21,662 nucleotides of DNA from Candidatus Corynebacterium faecipullorum (GCA_019114925.1 DXEO01000175.1:1-21662); one strand, 5' to 3'; numbered from the stretch's first letter, positions 1 through 7,985 are shown. Numbers and translations: made by a program. The notes: generated by a model not told the origin, from the sequence alone.

Positions 1-1
1 G

Positions 2-1297
2 TGCATCTACGCGCACGATAAGACGGTCTATGGCGGTTCCGTGGGCGTGACCTTTGGCAAGAAGGTCACGGACATCATGGACCTGGCTATCAAAATTGGT
101 TGCCCGGTTATCGGTATTCAGGATTCCGGCGGCGCGCGCATCCAGGACGCGGTGACGTCTTTGGCAATGTACTCCGAGATTGCCCGCCGCCAGCTGCCCT
201 TGTCTGGCCGTAGCCCGCAGATCTCTATCATGATGGGCAAGTCCGCCGGTGGCGCGGTGTATGCGCCGGTGACCACGGACTTCATCATCGCCGTCGATGG
301 TGAAGCGGAGATGTACGTGACTGGCCCGAATGTGATCAAGGAGGTCACGGGCGAGGAGATCTCTTCCCACGACTTGGGCTCTGCGCGCCAGCAGGAGCTC
401 AACGGCAACGTGTCCGTCGTGGTGCCCTCCGAGGACGAGGCCTTTGACCTGGTTCGTGATTTGCTGGATCACCTGCCGCTGACCTGCTTTGACGAGTCCC
501 CGGTCTTCGACGCGCCTACTGATGAAGAGGTGGCCGAGGACACCGAGCTGGATTCCTTCATGCCGGATGATACGAATGCTGGCTACGACATGATGGACCT
601 GCTCACGCAGCTTGGCGACGATGACGATCTCATCGAAATCCAAGAAAACTACGCCCCCAACGTGATTACCGCCTTTGGTCGTATCGATGGCAAGGCCGTG
701 GGATTTGTGGCCAATAATCCGATGCATTCGGCGGGCTGTATCGATGCGGATGCCGCCGATAAGGGAGCGCGCTTTATCCGAATTTGCGATGCCTACAACA
801 TCCCGCTGGTCTTCGTGGTGGATACGCCGGGTTACCTGCCGGGCGTGGACCAGGAGAAGGCCGGCTTGATTCACCGCGGCGCAAAGTTCGCCTTCGCCGT
901 GGTGGAGGCCACCGTGCCGAAGGTCTCGCTGATTGTGCGCAAGGCTTATGGCGGAGCGTACGCCGTGATGGGCTCGAAGAACCTGACCGGTGATATCAAC
1001 TTGGCGTGGCCGACGGCCCAGATCGCCGTGATGGGTTCGGCCGCTGCCGTGGTCATGATTGCCGGCAAGCAGCTCGAGGCCGCCGAAACCCCGGAACAGC
1101 GTGCCATGACGAAGAAGATGTTCATGGACTTCTACGACGAGACCATGACCGCGCCCTATGTCGCTGCGGAGCGCGGCTATCTCGATGGCATGATTAAGCC
1201 CTCCGAGTCCCGCCTAGCCCTGCGCCGGGCACTTCGCCAGTTGGCCGATAAGCAGGAGAAGGACCTGCCCAAGAAGCACACCATCTCCCCGCTCTAG
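2..1297 (+). CDS. accD3: Acyl-CoA carboxylase carboxyltransferase (beta) subunit, AccD3/AccD4 type, 5' partial
   Basis: The open frame runs in from the left edge (first full codon at base 2, reading CIYAHDKTVYGGSVG), so the true start lies upstream; the GTG at 41 is internal. The product is a biotin-dependent carboxylase carboxyltransferase of the crotonase fold. Visible hallmarks are QDSGGARIQDA (about 119-151) and SAGGAVYAP (about 241-267) in the N-lobe, and DTPGYLPGVDQEKAG followed by RKAYGGAYAVMGSK in the C-lobe, where paired glycines stabilise the carboxybiotin and acyl-CoA enolate oxyanions. The C-terminus KHTISPL is typical. Corynebacteria have several paralogues; I choose AccD3 (mycobacterial AccD4) because the downstream order to mmpL, trmB and pck matches the pks13-accD3 region. 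In that pathway it acts with AccD2, AccBC and AccE to carboxylate long acyl-CoA for Pks13 condensation into corynomycolate. Family certain; paralogue assignment is inference from context. Confidence 0.85.
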   Translation, partial: CIYAHDKTVYGGSVGVTFGKKVTDIMDLAIKIGCPVIGIQDSGGARIQDAVTSLAMYSEIARRQLPLSGRSPQISIMMGKSAGGAVYAPVTTDFIIAVDGEAEMYVTGPNVIKEVTGEEISSHDLGSARQQELNGNVSVVVPSEDEAFDLVRDLLDHLPLTCFDESPVFDAPTDEEVAEDTELDSFMPDDTNAGYDMMDLLTQLGDDDDLIEIQENYAPNVITAFGRIDGKAVGFVANNPMHSAGCIDADAADKGARFIRICDAYNIPLVFVVDTPGYLPGVDQEKAGLIHRGAKFAFAVVEATVPKVSLIVRKAYGGAYAVMGSKNLTGDINLAWPTAQIAVMGSAAAVVMIAGKQLEAAETPEQRAMTKKMFMDFYDETMTAPYVAAERGYLDGMIKPSESRLALRRALRQLADKQEKDLPKKHTISPL

Positions 1298-1356
1298 CAC
1301 CGACTACAGCCGGGGAGGAGTGAAGAAGGCCTGCGGATCGCGTTGGATTTTGTGTC

Positions 1357-1386
1357 TTGGCGTAACATGCGGGCCCGTTCTATCCG
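1357..1386 (+). promoter_or_regulatory. Possible promoter for the 33-aa peptide gene
   Basis: In the 130-bp gap after accD3, TTGGCG (1357-1362) is followed after 18 bp by TATCCG (1381-1386), with AT-richer sequence up to the ribosome binding site. The -10 match is poor and an alternative such as the nearby GATAACT cannot be excluded. The gap shows no clear terminator, so readthrough from accD3 is also possible. Confidence 0.25.
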
Positions 1387-1427
1387 ATAACTCTAAAGAC
1401 TAGGAATTCAATCAAAGGAGAACCCCA

Positions 1428-1529
1428 ATGCTTTCTAGCATTCTTGACCTCAGCGGTGACATCATCAACCTCTTCTTCATGCTGCTCAACCAGGCCGGCG
1501 TGGATGTTTCCGCCCTGAGCTCGAAGTAG
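1428..1529 (+). CDS. 33-residue amphipathic peptide, candidate PorA/PorH-type small envelope protein
   Basis: A short gene of ATG, 33 codons and TAG. Support comes from a near-perfect ribosome binding site AAAGGAG at 1414-1420, seven bases before the ATG, and a strong terminator 12 bases after the stop. The peptide begins MLSSILDLSGDIINLFFMLL and ends SALSSK. Residues S4, D7, D11, N14 and N21 fall on one face of a helix while L, I and F fill the rest, giving an amphipathic membrane-active helix of net acidic charge. There is no signal peptide. Corynebacterial cell-wall channel peptides PorA and PorH are likewise tiny, acidic, signal-less and helical, and are O-mycoloylated on serine; several serines are available here. 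I see no clear sequence identity to PorA or PorH, so this is an analogy. Alternatives are a small inner-membrane peptide or a toxin-like peptide. That it is a gene is well supported; its function is not. Confidence 0.7.
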   Translation: MLSSILDLSGDIINLFFMLLNQAGVDVSALSSK

Positions 1530-1541
1530 GCCAGCGCCTCT

Positions 1542-1568
1542 AGCCCCTCCGTGTGGAGGGGCTTTTTT
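1542..1568 (+). terminator. Rho-independent terminator of the peptide gene
   Basis: The perfect 9-bp stem AGCCCCTCC / GGAGGGGCT with a GTGT loop runs straight into six T residues (1563-1568). The T-tract contains the last bases of the convergent HNH gene stop codon (TAA on the minus strand at 1567-1569). There is no T-run on the other strand, so it should work only for plus-strand transcripts. Confidence 0.9.
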
Positions 1569-2580
1569 AATCCCAGACCGGGCTGGGTAGGGGGACTGGC
1601 GGTCCACCGTCGGGAGGCAGCCACGCCATGCGTCCTTCAATGCGGTCGATGCGCCCCCGATATGTGGGGCGGGCGGGGTCATCGTCGTTGATGGCGTTGT
1701 GGTATTTACACAGCGGGACGAGATTGTTGAGGTTCGTTGGCCCGCCGTCCTGCCACCTTCTGATGTGGTGCATCTGGCATTCGGCGGCCGGTCTTGTGCA
1801 GCCGAGCCAGGCGCACGTCGGGTGCTCTGCACTGAGCAGGATCCGCTGCTTGTCGTTGGCGAAGCGGCTGCCGTAATACACATTGACCGGCCCCTCGACC
1901 GGGTGAAAGAGAGAGACGAAGCCACGCTCGTCGAATGTGGTGCGAAGGAACTCTGCTCCCGTCATGGTGCCGCCGTCGGTAGCCTGCAGAAGGATGTCAT
2001 CGCCCTCGCCCCGCACAATCTTATCTAGCTGCTCTAGGCGCACAATCACGTGCGCATGCAAGGCTGGCTTCGGCGCGCCGCTGCCAGAAAAGACCTCGTG
2101 GACCGCCTTCAGCAGATCCTCTGACGTCGCTTTGAGCGTGCCCACCAGATTGGCAATTGCGCGCGGGCGGTCCGTGATGATGAGTTTATGCATACCGGTT
2201 GCACTACGCCGCACGCGGACTCCAGGGTTTGGCTCGGGAGTGAGCTCCGCGAGCCTGCGCTTCGCCACACCCGCAATCTCACCCTCCGGAGTAGCGCACA
2301 ATTCCACTCGCAGGTCCCATGCCTGGCGTGAGTTCTTGACGCGCGCGACGTGTCTTTCAATCTGCAGCAGCGTATCCAGCGCATGGTCGGTCTCTCGGGC
2401 GCGGCGCTGTTTGGCAGTGAAAGCAGTCTGACCAAAATAAACGCGGTGAAGTCCTTCGAGCTGCCGTGCCATGCGCGGCGTCGCGCCCAGCGCCAGCATC
2501 TCCTCACGGGTGTGGCCAGCGCACAAGGACACGACATGCATGCCGCGAGCGAGTACCCCGAGTAAGTCCCCCAACTTCAT
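1567..2580 (-). CDS. DUF222 (13E12 repeat-type) protein with C-terminal HNH endonuclease motif
   Basis: This 337-residue protein has the corynebacterial DUF222-type helical N-terminal region (roughly residues 1-240) and a C-terminal zinc-type HNH nuclease motif: CAWLGC (Cys256, Cys261), Cys268, His271-His272 and CKYHN (Cys291, His294, Asn295). The paired cysteines probably bind a structural zinc and the histidines and asparagine form the beta-beta-alpha metal site. Such proteins are numerous and often multicopy in corynebacteria and mycobacteria, where they behave like mobile or selfish genes; their biological role is unclear. The frame is intact and the key residues are present. It lies between two envelope gene groups with which it has no obvious link, and it has its own promoter immediately upstream, so it looks like an insertion into the accD3-mmpL interval. 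Confidence 0.85.
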   Translation of the reverse strand: MKLGDLLGVLARGMHVVSLCAGHTREEMLALGATPRMARQLEGLHRVYFGQTAFTAKQRRARETDHALDTLLQIERHVARVKNSRQAWDLRVELCATPEGEIAGVAKRRLAELTPEPNPGVRVRRSATGMHKLIITDRPRAIANLVGTLKATSEDLLKAVHEVFSGSGAPKPALHAHVIVRLEQLDKIVRGEGDDILLQATDGGTMTGAEFLRTTFDERGFVSLFHPVEGPVNVYYGSRFANDKQRILLSAEHPTCAWLGCTRPAAECQMHHIRRWQDGGPTNLNNLVPLCKYHNAINDDDPARPTYRGRIDRIEGRMAWLPPDGGPPVPLPSPVWD

Positions 2581-2587
2581 GGCTCAC

Positions 2588-2616
2588 ACCCTAAACTGGA
2601 CCGAAGTACCCCGCAA
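2588..2616 (-). promoter_or_regulatory. Promoter for the HNH gene, apparently leaderless
   Basis: On the minus strand TTGCGG (2616-2611), a 17-bp spacer and TAGGGT (2593-2588) are followed by only seven bases before the ATG at 2580. Transcription would begin at or next to the start codon. No ribosome binding site precedes the ATG, which agrees with a leaderless mRNA. Confidence 0.5.
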
Positions 2617-2648
2617 CCGGAATGCTAAACTCCCAGCTCATGGAACCC

Positions 2649-2996
2649 TTAGGGGCGGGAGCGGGACGCAAAGGCCGCGATGGCTCGCCAGCCAAAGAAG
2701 AATAGCGCGGACATCACGGTGGCCACGATGAGGAAGGACCAGTGCGGCAGGCGGCCGTTGACCAGCATCCACAAAGCCATGCCGCCGATGACGGCGCTCA
2801 GCCACACGACGGCGCCCTCCTTCCACAGGTCGCTTAGCTTCGTGGCCATGATGATGACCCATCCCACGAGCGCGCCCACGGTCCATGGCCAGAAGGCATC
2901 AACCCAGGAGCTAAAGCTCAGGCCACCATGCGCCAGGCGGGCGAGGATGGCGAAGAGGGCGAGGGCGAGGACGTCGATAAGCGGGGCGACGCGCAT
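2649..2996 (-). CDS. DUF3054 family membrane protein
   Basis: This 115-residue protein consists almost entirely of four hydrophobic segments (about residues 5-23, 33-51, 61-80 and 84-108) with short loops, matching the size and pattern of the DUF3054 family of actinobacterial membrane proteins, for which no function is known to me. Its ATG (2994-2996) directly abuts the TAA stop of the preceding gene (2997-2999), so translation is almost certainly coupled. It is the last gene of the trmB-mmpL operon. No convincing terminator follows in the 68 bp before the HNH gene, so some readthrough into that gene is possible. Confidence 0.8.
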   Translation of the reverse strand: MRVAPLIDVLALALFAILARLAHGGLSFSSWVDAFWPWTVGALVGWVIIMATKLSDLWKEGAVVWLSAVIGGMALWMLVNGRLPHWSFLIVATVMSALFFFGWRAIAAFASRSRP

Positions 2997-4007
2997 TTAG
3001 GATTCCTTCCGGTTCAACGCCGCGTAAGAAAAGCCATCGCGGGCGTAATGGGCAAAGTAGATGACCCATCCAATGATAGTGATCAGCGCAAAGGAAATAA
3101 GCCTGTAGATGATGGCCGCGGAGGTGGCGTGCACCACGGTCAGGCCTGTCGCCACCAGCGGGGTGATGAGCGCGGCCTCCACCGTGCCCAGACCACCCGG
3201 GGTGACCTGCGCGGACCCAGCCAGCTTCGCGGCGAGGAAAGCCAGTGCAACGCCGGCCAGCGTGGTGTCGTCAGCACCGGCGCGCAGCCACGGAGTCTCC
3301 CCGGTTACCGCCCACACGGAAGCCCATAGCGCGGCCATATCGGCCAGGCGGTGCACCAGAGACGCACCAGCAACCACAGCAAAGGGGCCACGCGAAAGGT
3401 GGACCTCGCCGAGGTTGCGGACTTCTTGGATCGCGCGGTCCCGCTTGGGGCCGGGCCGCAGCTTGCGCAGCCAGCGCTCAAGGGTCACCGGGTGAGAGGT
3501 CAGCCAGAAGATGCCGCCGAGCGCCGCGAGCATGAGGACAACCGTGGTGATAAGCGACCCCAGAGCCATGTCGGCGTTGAGGAAAAACACCCCGCCCAAA
3601 CCAATGAGCGCGAGGAACATTGAGCTAATGATCGAGGATAAAAACAGGAAGTAGCTGCACAGTGCCACCGACGCGCCCCAGCGGCGCTGCACCTGGAAGG
3701 TGAGCAAAGCCGAAAAGGCAGGGCCCGCCGGCAGAGTCGTGGACCAGGCATTGGAGGCCAGCGTGATGGCGCAGGTTTCGCGCAGCGGCACCTTGACGCC
3801 GCCCGCTCCGATGAGCCGCTTCATCACTTCCGCCATACCCGCGATGGACAGCAGCGCGAAGAACACCACCAGCGCCACGGGGAAAGGTTCGGCGTGGCCC
3901 AGGCGGCGCAATCCCTCGGAGATGAAGTCCAACTGGTCGCGGAAGAACCACGCCAGCGCGGCCAGAATCAGCAGAGAGATTATCCAGGTCAGCCAGTTCT
4001 TCTTCAT
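2997..4007 (-). CDS. YbhN/UPF0104-type polytopic membrane protein (lysylphosphatidylglycerol synthase TM-domain family)
   Basis: This 336-residue protein has about eight membrane spans. The segments around TCAITLASNAWSTTLPAGPA and around VTPGGLGTVEAALITPL carry the conserved small-residue and PGG/E pattern of the LPG_synthase_TM (UPF0104, YbhN) family. Members include the flippase half of MprF and proteins implicated in lipid translocation or lipid-linked sugar processing. The soluble aminoacyltransferase domain of MprF is absent. The ATG overlaps the TGA stop of the MmpL gene by four bases (ATGA, 4004-4007), so the two are translationally coupled. From that link I infer that it serves lipid transport alongside the MmpL transporter; a direct role in trehalose mycolate export is untested here. 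Confidence 0.75.
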   Translation of the reverse strand: MKKNWLTWIISLLILAALAWFFRDQLDFISEGLRRLGHAEPFPVALVVFFALLSIAGMAEVMKRLIGAGGVKVPLRETCAITLASNAWSTTLPAGPAFSALLTFQVQRRWGASVALCSYFLFLSSIISSMFLALIGLGGVFFLNADMALGSLITTVVLMLAALGGIFWLTSHPVTLERWLRKLRPGPKRDRAIQEVRNLGEVHLSRGPFAVVAGASLVHRLADMAALWASVWAVTGETPWLRAGADDTTLAGVALAFLAAKLAGSAQVTPGGLGTVEAALITPLVATGLTVVHATSAAIIYRLISFALITIIGWVIYFAHYARDGFSYAALNRKES

Positions 4008-6460
4008 CGACCATCCGTGGAATTGAGGCGCTTGACCAGCTCGGAGAAGGGGATGAGCTCCGCGTCGGTGTCGGCGCTGCGGTTCCCGCGTACGGCGGCT
4101 TCGCTTGCCGACGCCCCCTCTACCTCGACCTGTTCAGCCGGCGTCACGGGGGAGGGGTGCGGTTCTGCCGACTTGGTAGGACCGGCCGAAGAACGCGGCT
4201 CGTCCCGCTCGGTAGTAACGGCGGGGGACGGCGCAGCCTGAGAAGTCGGAGACGCTGTCTCTTCAGCGGGAAGCGTCGCGGTGACGCCCTCTTCGTTGTT
4301 CAGCGCCGAGGCGGTGGGCGCCGGCTCGGCAGCGGATGCGGTGGCCAGGGACGGCTCGGCAGTCGGGGCGTTCTCGCCGCCGAGGCGATGGGTCAGGCGG
4401 GTGAGGAAGCGCGGTGCCCACCAGTTGTCCTCGCGTAGCAGGTGCATGACGGCGGGGACGAGGAGCATGCGGACGATGGTGGCGTCGATAAGCAGTGCAA
4501 AAATCATGCCGAAGGCGATGTATTTCATCATCACGATATTGGAGAATCCGAAGGCCCCCGCGACCACAATCATGATGAGCGCGGCCGCCGTGATGATGCC
4601 GCCCGTGTGTGCGGAACCGGAAGCGATGGCCTCGTCCGTGGAAGCACCCTGGCGGCGGGCTTCCACCATGCGCGAGACCAGGAAGACCTCGTAGTCCGTG
4701 GAGAGACCAAAGACGATGGCGATGATGAGCACCAGAATCGGGCTCATGAGCGGGCCGGCGGTGAAGTTGAGCAGGCCGGAGCCGAGGCCGTCGACGAACA
4801 TGAGCGTCAAGATGCCCAGCGTGGCACCTAGGGAAAGCAGCGTCATGATGATGGCCTTCAGCGGCAGGATGAAGCTGCCGAAGACCAGCGCCATGAGGAT
4901 GAAGGTGGCCAGCACCACGTAGACGGCCATCCAGGGCAGCGTGTCGAAGAGCGCGTCGAGGGACTCGACCTCCATGGCCGGGGTGCCGCCGACATAAAGC
5001 TCCACGCCCTCCGGCGCCTCAATGTTCTCGAGCTCGTGGACGATTCGCGCGTAGTCCTCGCGGTCTTGGATGCCGGCGCCGAGGACGGTGGTGCCGTCGA
5101 CAGTCGCGGTCTTCGGGCCCATCGGCTCGGTCAGCCCCTGGATGGAGCGGGCTTGCATGACGACGTCCACAAGCTGCTCATTCGTCGCGTTCTTCACCAC
5201 CAGCTTGACCGGCTCGGTGCGGAAGGAGGGGAATTGCTCGTTGAACTGGTCCTGCGCCACACGCGCGTCCTGGTTGGGCGGCAGGTAGGTCTCGTTGATG
5301 CCGCCAAACTTCACGCCCAGCACCGGCAGGGTCAGCGCGATGAGCAGCGCGCAGATGGCGGTGGTCATTAGCCCCGCGCGGCCCATGGCCCAGCGCGGCA
5401 TCCGGTACCACCACGTGTCCTCGATGCGGCGCCCGCGCCGCGAAGTCTTGCGCACGGTCCACTTATCGATGTTGGGGCCCAGCATGCCAAATAGCGAGGG
5501 CAGCACCGTCACCGACAGCAGTGCTGCAAGCCCCACCGCGGAGATGGAGCCATAGGCCACGGACTTGAGGAAGGCCTGTGGGAAGAGGAAAAGCCCGGAG
5601 AGGGACACGGCCACCATCGCGGCGGAGAAGACCACGGTCTGGCCGGCGGTGGCGGTGGTAATCGCCACGGCCTCCTTGGTATCGCGGCCCTTGTCTAGCT
5701 CCTCGCGAAAGCGGGAAACCATGAACAAGCCGTAGTCGATGGCCAGGCCCAAGCCCAGTAGTGTGACGACTGCCTGCGCGAACACGTTGACCTGCTGGAA
5801 ACCTGCGAGGATCGACAGGATGCCCAGCGAGCCCAGAATGGACAAAGCTCCCACGACGAGCGGCATGAAGGCCGCAACGACGGAGCCGAAGACCACGAGC
5901 AGCAGCAGGCCGACGAGCGGCAGGGCGGCCTTCTCCGCGCGGGAGATGTCCTTGGCCATGCCTTCATCCAGTGCATCGGCCACGGCGGTGGCACCCGCTA
6001 CCTGCACGGGCAGGCCGCTGGAGTGCAGGGAATCCTCAATGGTGCGGAAATCCTTCAGGGTCTGCTCGCCGTCGCCCTTCAGCCCGATGGCGGCGAAGGC
6101 CGTGGAGTGATCCTGCGTGATGAGGTTCGGGTTGCGCTTATCAAAGTAGCTGGTGACGGAGTCGATCTGCTCCGGATACTGGGTCTGGAGCTCGTCGAGG
6201 AAGGCCTTGGCCTCGGTGGCGTGGGCATCGGGGTCGTCAAAAAGCAGGATGACGTCGCCGGAATTATCGCGGCCGAAGGTCTCCAACTCGATCTGTGCAG
6301 CGCTTGTCGACGCCGCCGAAGGGTCCTCCCAGCCCTCCTGGCTCATGCGCTCCTCGAGGCGGGTGCCGAAGCCGAAGAAGAGGCCGAGGATGAGCCCGAC
6401 GATGATGAGCGGGATGACCTTGCGGTGGGCGTAGGAAAAACGGCCCCAGGAATAAAACAT
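4004..6460 (-). CDS. cmpL1: MmpL family RND transporter, MmpL3/CmpL1-type trehalose mycolate exporter
   Basis: This 818-residue protein has the two-fold RND/MmpL plan: TM1 (about 14-32), periplasmic domain 1 (about 33-175), a TM bundle (about 178-330), TM7 (about 362-385), periplasmic domain 2 (about 386-505), a second TM bundle (about 508-672) and a roughly 120-residue Ala/Ser/Pro/Glu-rich cytoplasmic tail. The proton-relay Asp-Tyr pairs are visible as D242-Y243 (GLAIDYGLFMVSR) and D589-Y590 (GLSTDYEVFLVSR). Family members related to MmpL3 translocate trehalose monomycolate across the inner membrane. The neighbours (NYN protein, TrmB) match those of mycobacterial mmpL3, and the position corresponds to C. 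glutamicum cmpL1. A good ribosome binding site AGGAG overlaps the stop codon of the upstream gene, seven bases away. MmpL family certain; the substrate is inferred from synteny. Confidence 0.9.
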   Translation of the reverse strand: MFYSWGRFSYAHRKVIPLIIVGLILGLFFGFGTRLEERMSQEGWEDPSAASTSAAQIELETFGRDNSGDVILLFDDPDAHATEAKAFLDELQTQYPEQIDSVTSYFDKRNPNLITQDHSTAFAAIGLKGDGEQTLKDFRTIEDSLHSSGLPVQVAGATAVADALDEGMAKDISRAEKAALPLVGLLLLVVFGSVVAAFMPLVVGALSILGSLGILSILAGFQQVNVFAQAVVTLLGLGLAIDYGLFMVSRFREELDKGRDTKEAVAITTATAGQTVVFSAAMVAVSLSGLFLFPQAFLKSVAYGSISAVGLAALLSVTVLPSLFGMLGPNIDKWTVRKTSRRGRRIEDTWWYRMPRWAMGRAGLMTTAICALLIALTLPVLGVKFGGINETYLPPNQDARVAQDQFNEQFPSFRTEPVKLVVKNATNEQLVDVVMQARSIQGLTEPMGPKTATVDGTTVLGAGIQDREDYARIVHELENIEAPEGVELYVGGTPAMEVESLDALFDTLPWMAVYVVLATFILMALVFGSFILPLKAIIMTLLSLGATLGILTLMFVDGLGSGLLNFTAGPLMSPILVLIIAIVFGLSTDYEVFLVSRMVEARRQGASTDEAIASGSAHTGGIITAAALIMIVVAGAFGFSNIVMMKYIAFGMIFALLIDATIVRMLLVPAVMHLLREDNWWAPRFLTRLTHRLGGENAPTAEPSLATASAAEPAPTASALNNEEGVTATLPAEETASPTSQAAPSPAVTTERDEPRSSAGPTKSAEPHPSPVTPAEQVEVEGASASEAAVRGNRSADTDAELIPFSELVKRLNSTDGR

Positions 6461-6467
6461 GCGGCTC

Positions 6468-7079
6468 CTAACTGTGCTCGGGCGCGCGCTCCGGAAGCAG
6501 CGCGGACAGCGGGCGGAAAGGCTGCAGCCAGGCGCCGCCTGGAGGCAGATTATCCAGGTTAACGCGCGGCAGCGGCTCGCGGAAGACGCCTTCGATGTCT
6601 TCGAGGTCGACGAATTCGATGTCGGGGTGGGTCAGTGCCCAGGAGGCGTGCTCGTGGAAGCCGAGCACGCAGGTGGGCAGACCGGAAGCCGTGAGCTGTT
6701 CCAGCAGGTGCTGGAAGTTCTGGCCGTCAGCCGAGGCCACGATGACACCGGAAAGGTTCTCGCGGTTGGCTTTGATGTATTCGATCATGTCGGGGTCGAC
6801 GTCATCGTCCTCGTGCAACTTCGGCTTGGCAAAGACGGCGAAGCCGACGTTGCGGATGGCCTCGACCCACGGGCGGATGACGTCGGCGCCGCCGGGAGTG
6901 ACGTTGGTGAAGACAGCGGCTTCGGGGGTGGCGTCGTTGTCCAAAGCCAGCTCCACCAGCCAGCGGCCGATGGCATCGAAGCGCGGGCGGTAGGCGGCGG
7001 TGGGGCGCCCGCCGAGGATGGCGCCAAGCCCCATGTCCATGTTGGGCGCGTCCCACACCAATAGGTAGGTGCCGGCCAT
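6468..7079 (-). CDS. NYN (PIN-like) domain protein, Rv0207c type
   Basis: This 203-residue protein begins LLVWDAPNMDMGLGAILG, whose Asp and Asn correspond to the first catalytic/metal motif of NYN domains. Further acidic positions occur in KLHEDDDVDPDMIEYI, and ADGQNFQHLLEQL occupies the place of the usual S-D-x-D-F motif. The fold is PIN-like and the family is predicted to be a metal-dependent ribonuclease, though I know of no demonstrated substrate. Its ATG overlaps the TAA of trmB by one base (TAATG, 7077-7081), and its stop is seven bases before the mmpL start, so it is tightly bound into the operon. The same three genes lie together in mycobacteria. The conserved pairing with a tRNA methyltransferase fits an RNA-related role, and that with mmpL3 fits an envelope-linked one; neither is proven. 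Confidence 0.8.
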   Translation of the reverse strand: MAGTYLLVWDAPNMDMGLGAILGGRPTAAYRPRFDAIGRWLVELALDNDATPEAAVFTNVTPGGADVIRPWVEAIRNVGFAVFAKPKLHEDDDVDPDMIEYIKANRENLSGVIVASADGQNFQHLLEQLTASGLPTCVLGFHEHASWALTHPDIEFVDLEDIEGVFREPLPRVNLDNLPPGGAWLQPFRPLSALLPERAPEHS

Positions 7080-7852
7080 TACTTCTTCTCCCAGAGGTAC
7101 TCGGTGATGACGTGTTCTTTATCCAAGCCCTTGCCCTCAAACTTGGTGATGACCTGGCGGTCGGTGAGGATGGGGCACTCCGGCCAGGGCCAGCCCTTGT
7201 AATCGAGGGAGGGCTCGACCTCGACGAGCTCGTTGATCCACTCGGCATAGCCGGCGTGGTCGGTGGCCACGTGGAGCACGCCGCCCGGCTTCAGGCGGGA
7301 GGCGAAGAGGTTGAGCGTGCCGGATTGGATGATGCGGCGCTTGTGGTGGCGGGCCTTGGGCCACGGGTCCGGGAAGAAGATACGGATGCCATCGAGGGAC
7401 TCGGGCGCGAACATGCGCATGAGAACCTCGATGCCATCGCCGCGGATCATGCGGATGTTCTCAATATCGTTGCGGACGATGGAGCCCAGCAGCTTGGCTA
7501 GGCCCGGCTTGTAGAGCTCGACGGCAACGATGTTGGTGTCCTTTTCCAACGGGGCCATCGCAGCAGTGGAGGTTCCGGTGCCGGAGCCGATCTCCACGAT
7601 GGTTTTGGCACCCTCGCGGCCGAACCAGGCGGGGATGTCGAGGGGTTCGTCGGCAAGCAGGCGTCCCAACTGAGGCCAGTGCGCCTCGAAGAGGGCATTC
7701 TGGTTGTCGGTGAGGGTGCCGCGACGGAAGGTCACGTTGCCGAGGCGTGGGTAGTCCAAATCATTGTTGAACTCGGCGTTGAAATCCGTCTGGAGGCCGC
7801 GGCCATGAGGCATCTGCGCGGCGGGATTCTGGGAGGAGTCTGCACTATTCAT
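7079..7852 (-). CDS. trmB: tRNA (guanine-N7-)-methyltransferase TrmB
   Basis: The enzyme makes N7-methylguanosine at position 46 in the variable loop of tRNAs, using S-adenosylmethionine. SAM motif I is visible as IVEIGSGTGTSTAAM, followed by VAVELYKPG. The family signature FFPDPWPKARHHKRR contains the catalytic Asp and tRNA-binding basic residues. I place the start at the ATG giving MNSADSSQNPAAQ (257 residues). The frame stays open 48 codons further upstream, but that part reads like non-coding sequence and would make the protein unusually long at its N-terminus. The ribosome binding site is weak (AAGGGA about 13 bases upstream). It is the first gene of the operon trmB > NYN > mmpL > YbhN > DUF3054 and is divergent from pckG. 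Confidence 0.92.
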   Translation of the reverse strand: MNSADSSQNPAAQMPHGRGLQTDFNAEFNNDLDYPRLGNVTFRRGTLTDNQNALFEAHWPQLGRLLADEPLDIPAWFGREGAKTIVEIGSGTGTSTAAMAPLEKDTNIVAVELYKPGLAKLLGSIVRNDIENIRMIRGDGIEVLMRMFAPESLDGIRIFFPDPWPKARHHKRRIIQSGTLNLFASRLKPGGVLHVATDHAGYAEWINELVEVEPSLDYKGWPWPECPILTDRQVITKFEGKGLDKEHVITEYLWEKK

Positions 7853-7956
7853 CAGTTGACATTGTTCCCTTAAGCAGGGGTGAGGGGCAACGTGCCGCGC
7901 CGTGGAGGGCGGAGGGGCGCCGAGATGGAGGCCAATCAGGTCGCGGTGGGGGTAAG

Positions 7957-7985
7957 AGTATGGGCGTACGGGATGGGCAACCCAA
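7957..7985 (-). promoter_or_regulatory. Candidate promoter for the trmB-mmpL operon
   Basis: On the minus strand TTGGGT (7985-7980), a 17-bp spacer and CATACT (7962-7957) would start transcripts roughly 100 bases ahead of the trmB ATG. The -35 element overlaps the left arm of the dyad at 7982-8018, which would let a bound regulator block it. The hexamers are only fair matches. Confidence 0.3.

Noticed and set aside
1380..1925. 181-codon minus-strand frame spanning the small peptide gene and the HNH gene end
   Set aside because: It crosses the terminator and overlaps the HNH C-terminal motif in another frame; no start signals.
6459..7064. 201-codon open frame antisense to the NYN gene
   Set aside because: The minus-strand NYN gene is tightly fitted between trmB and mmpL; the plus frame overlaps it completely and lacks any features.
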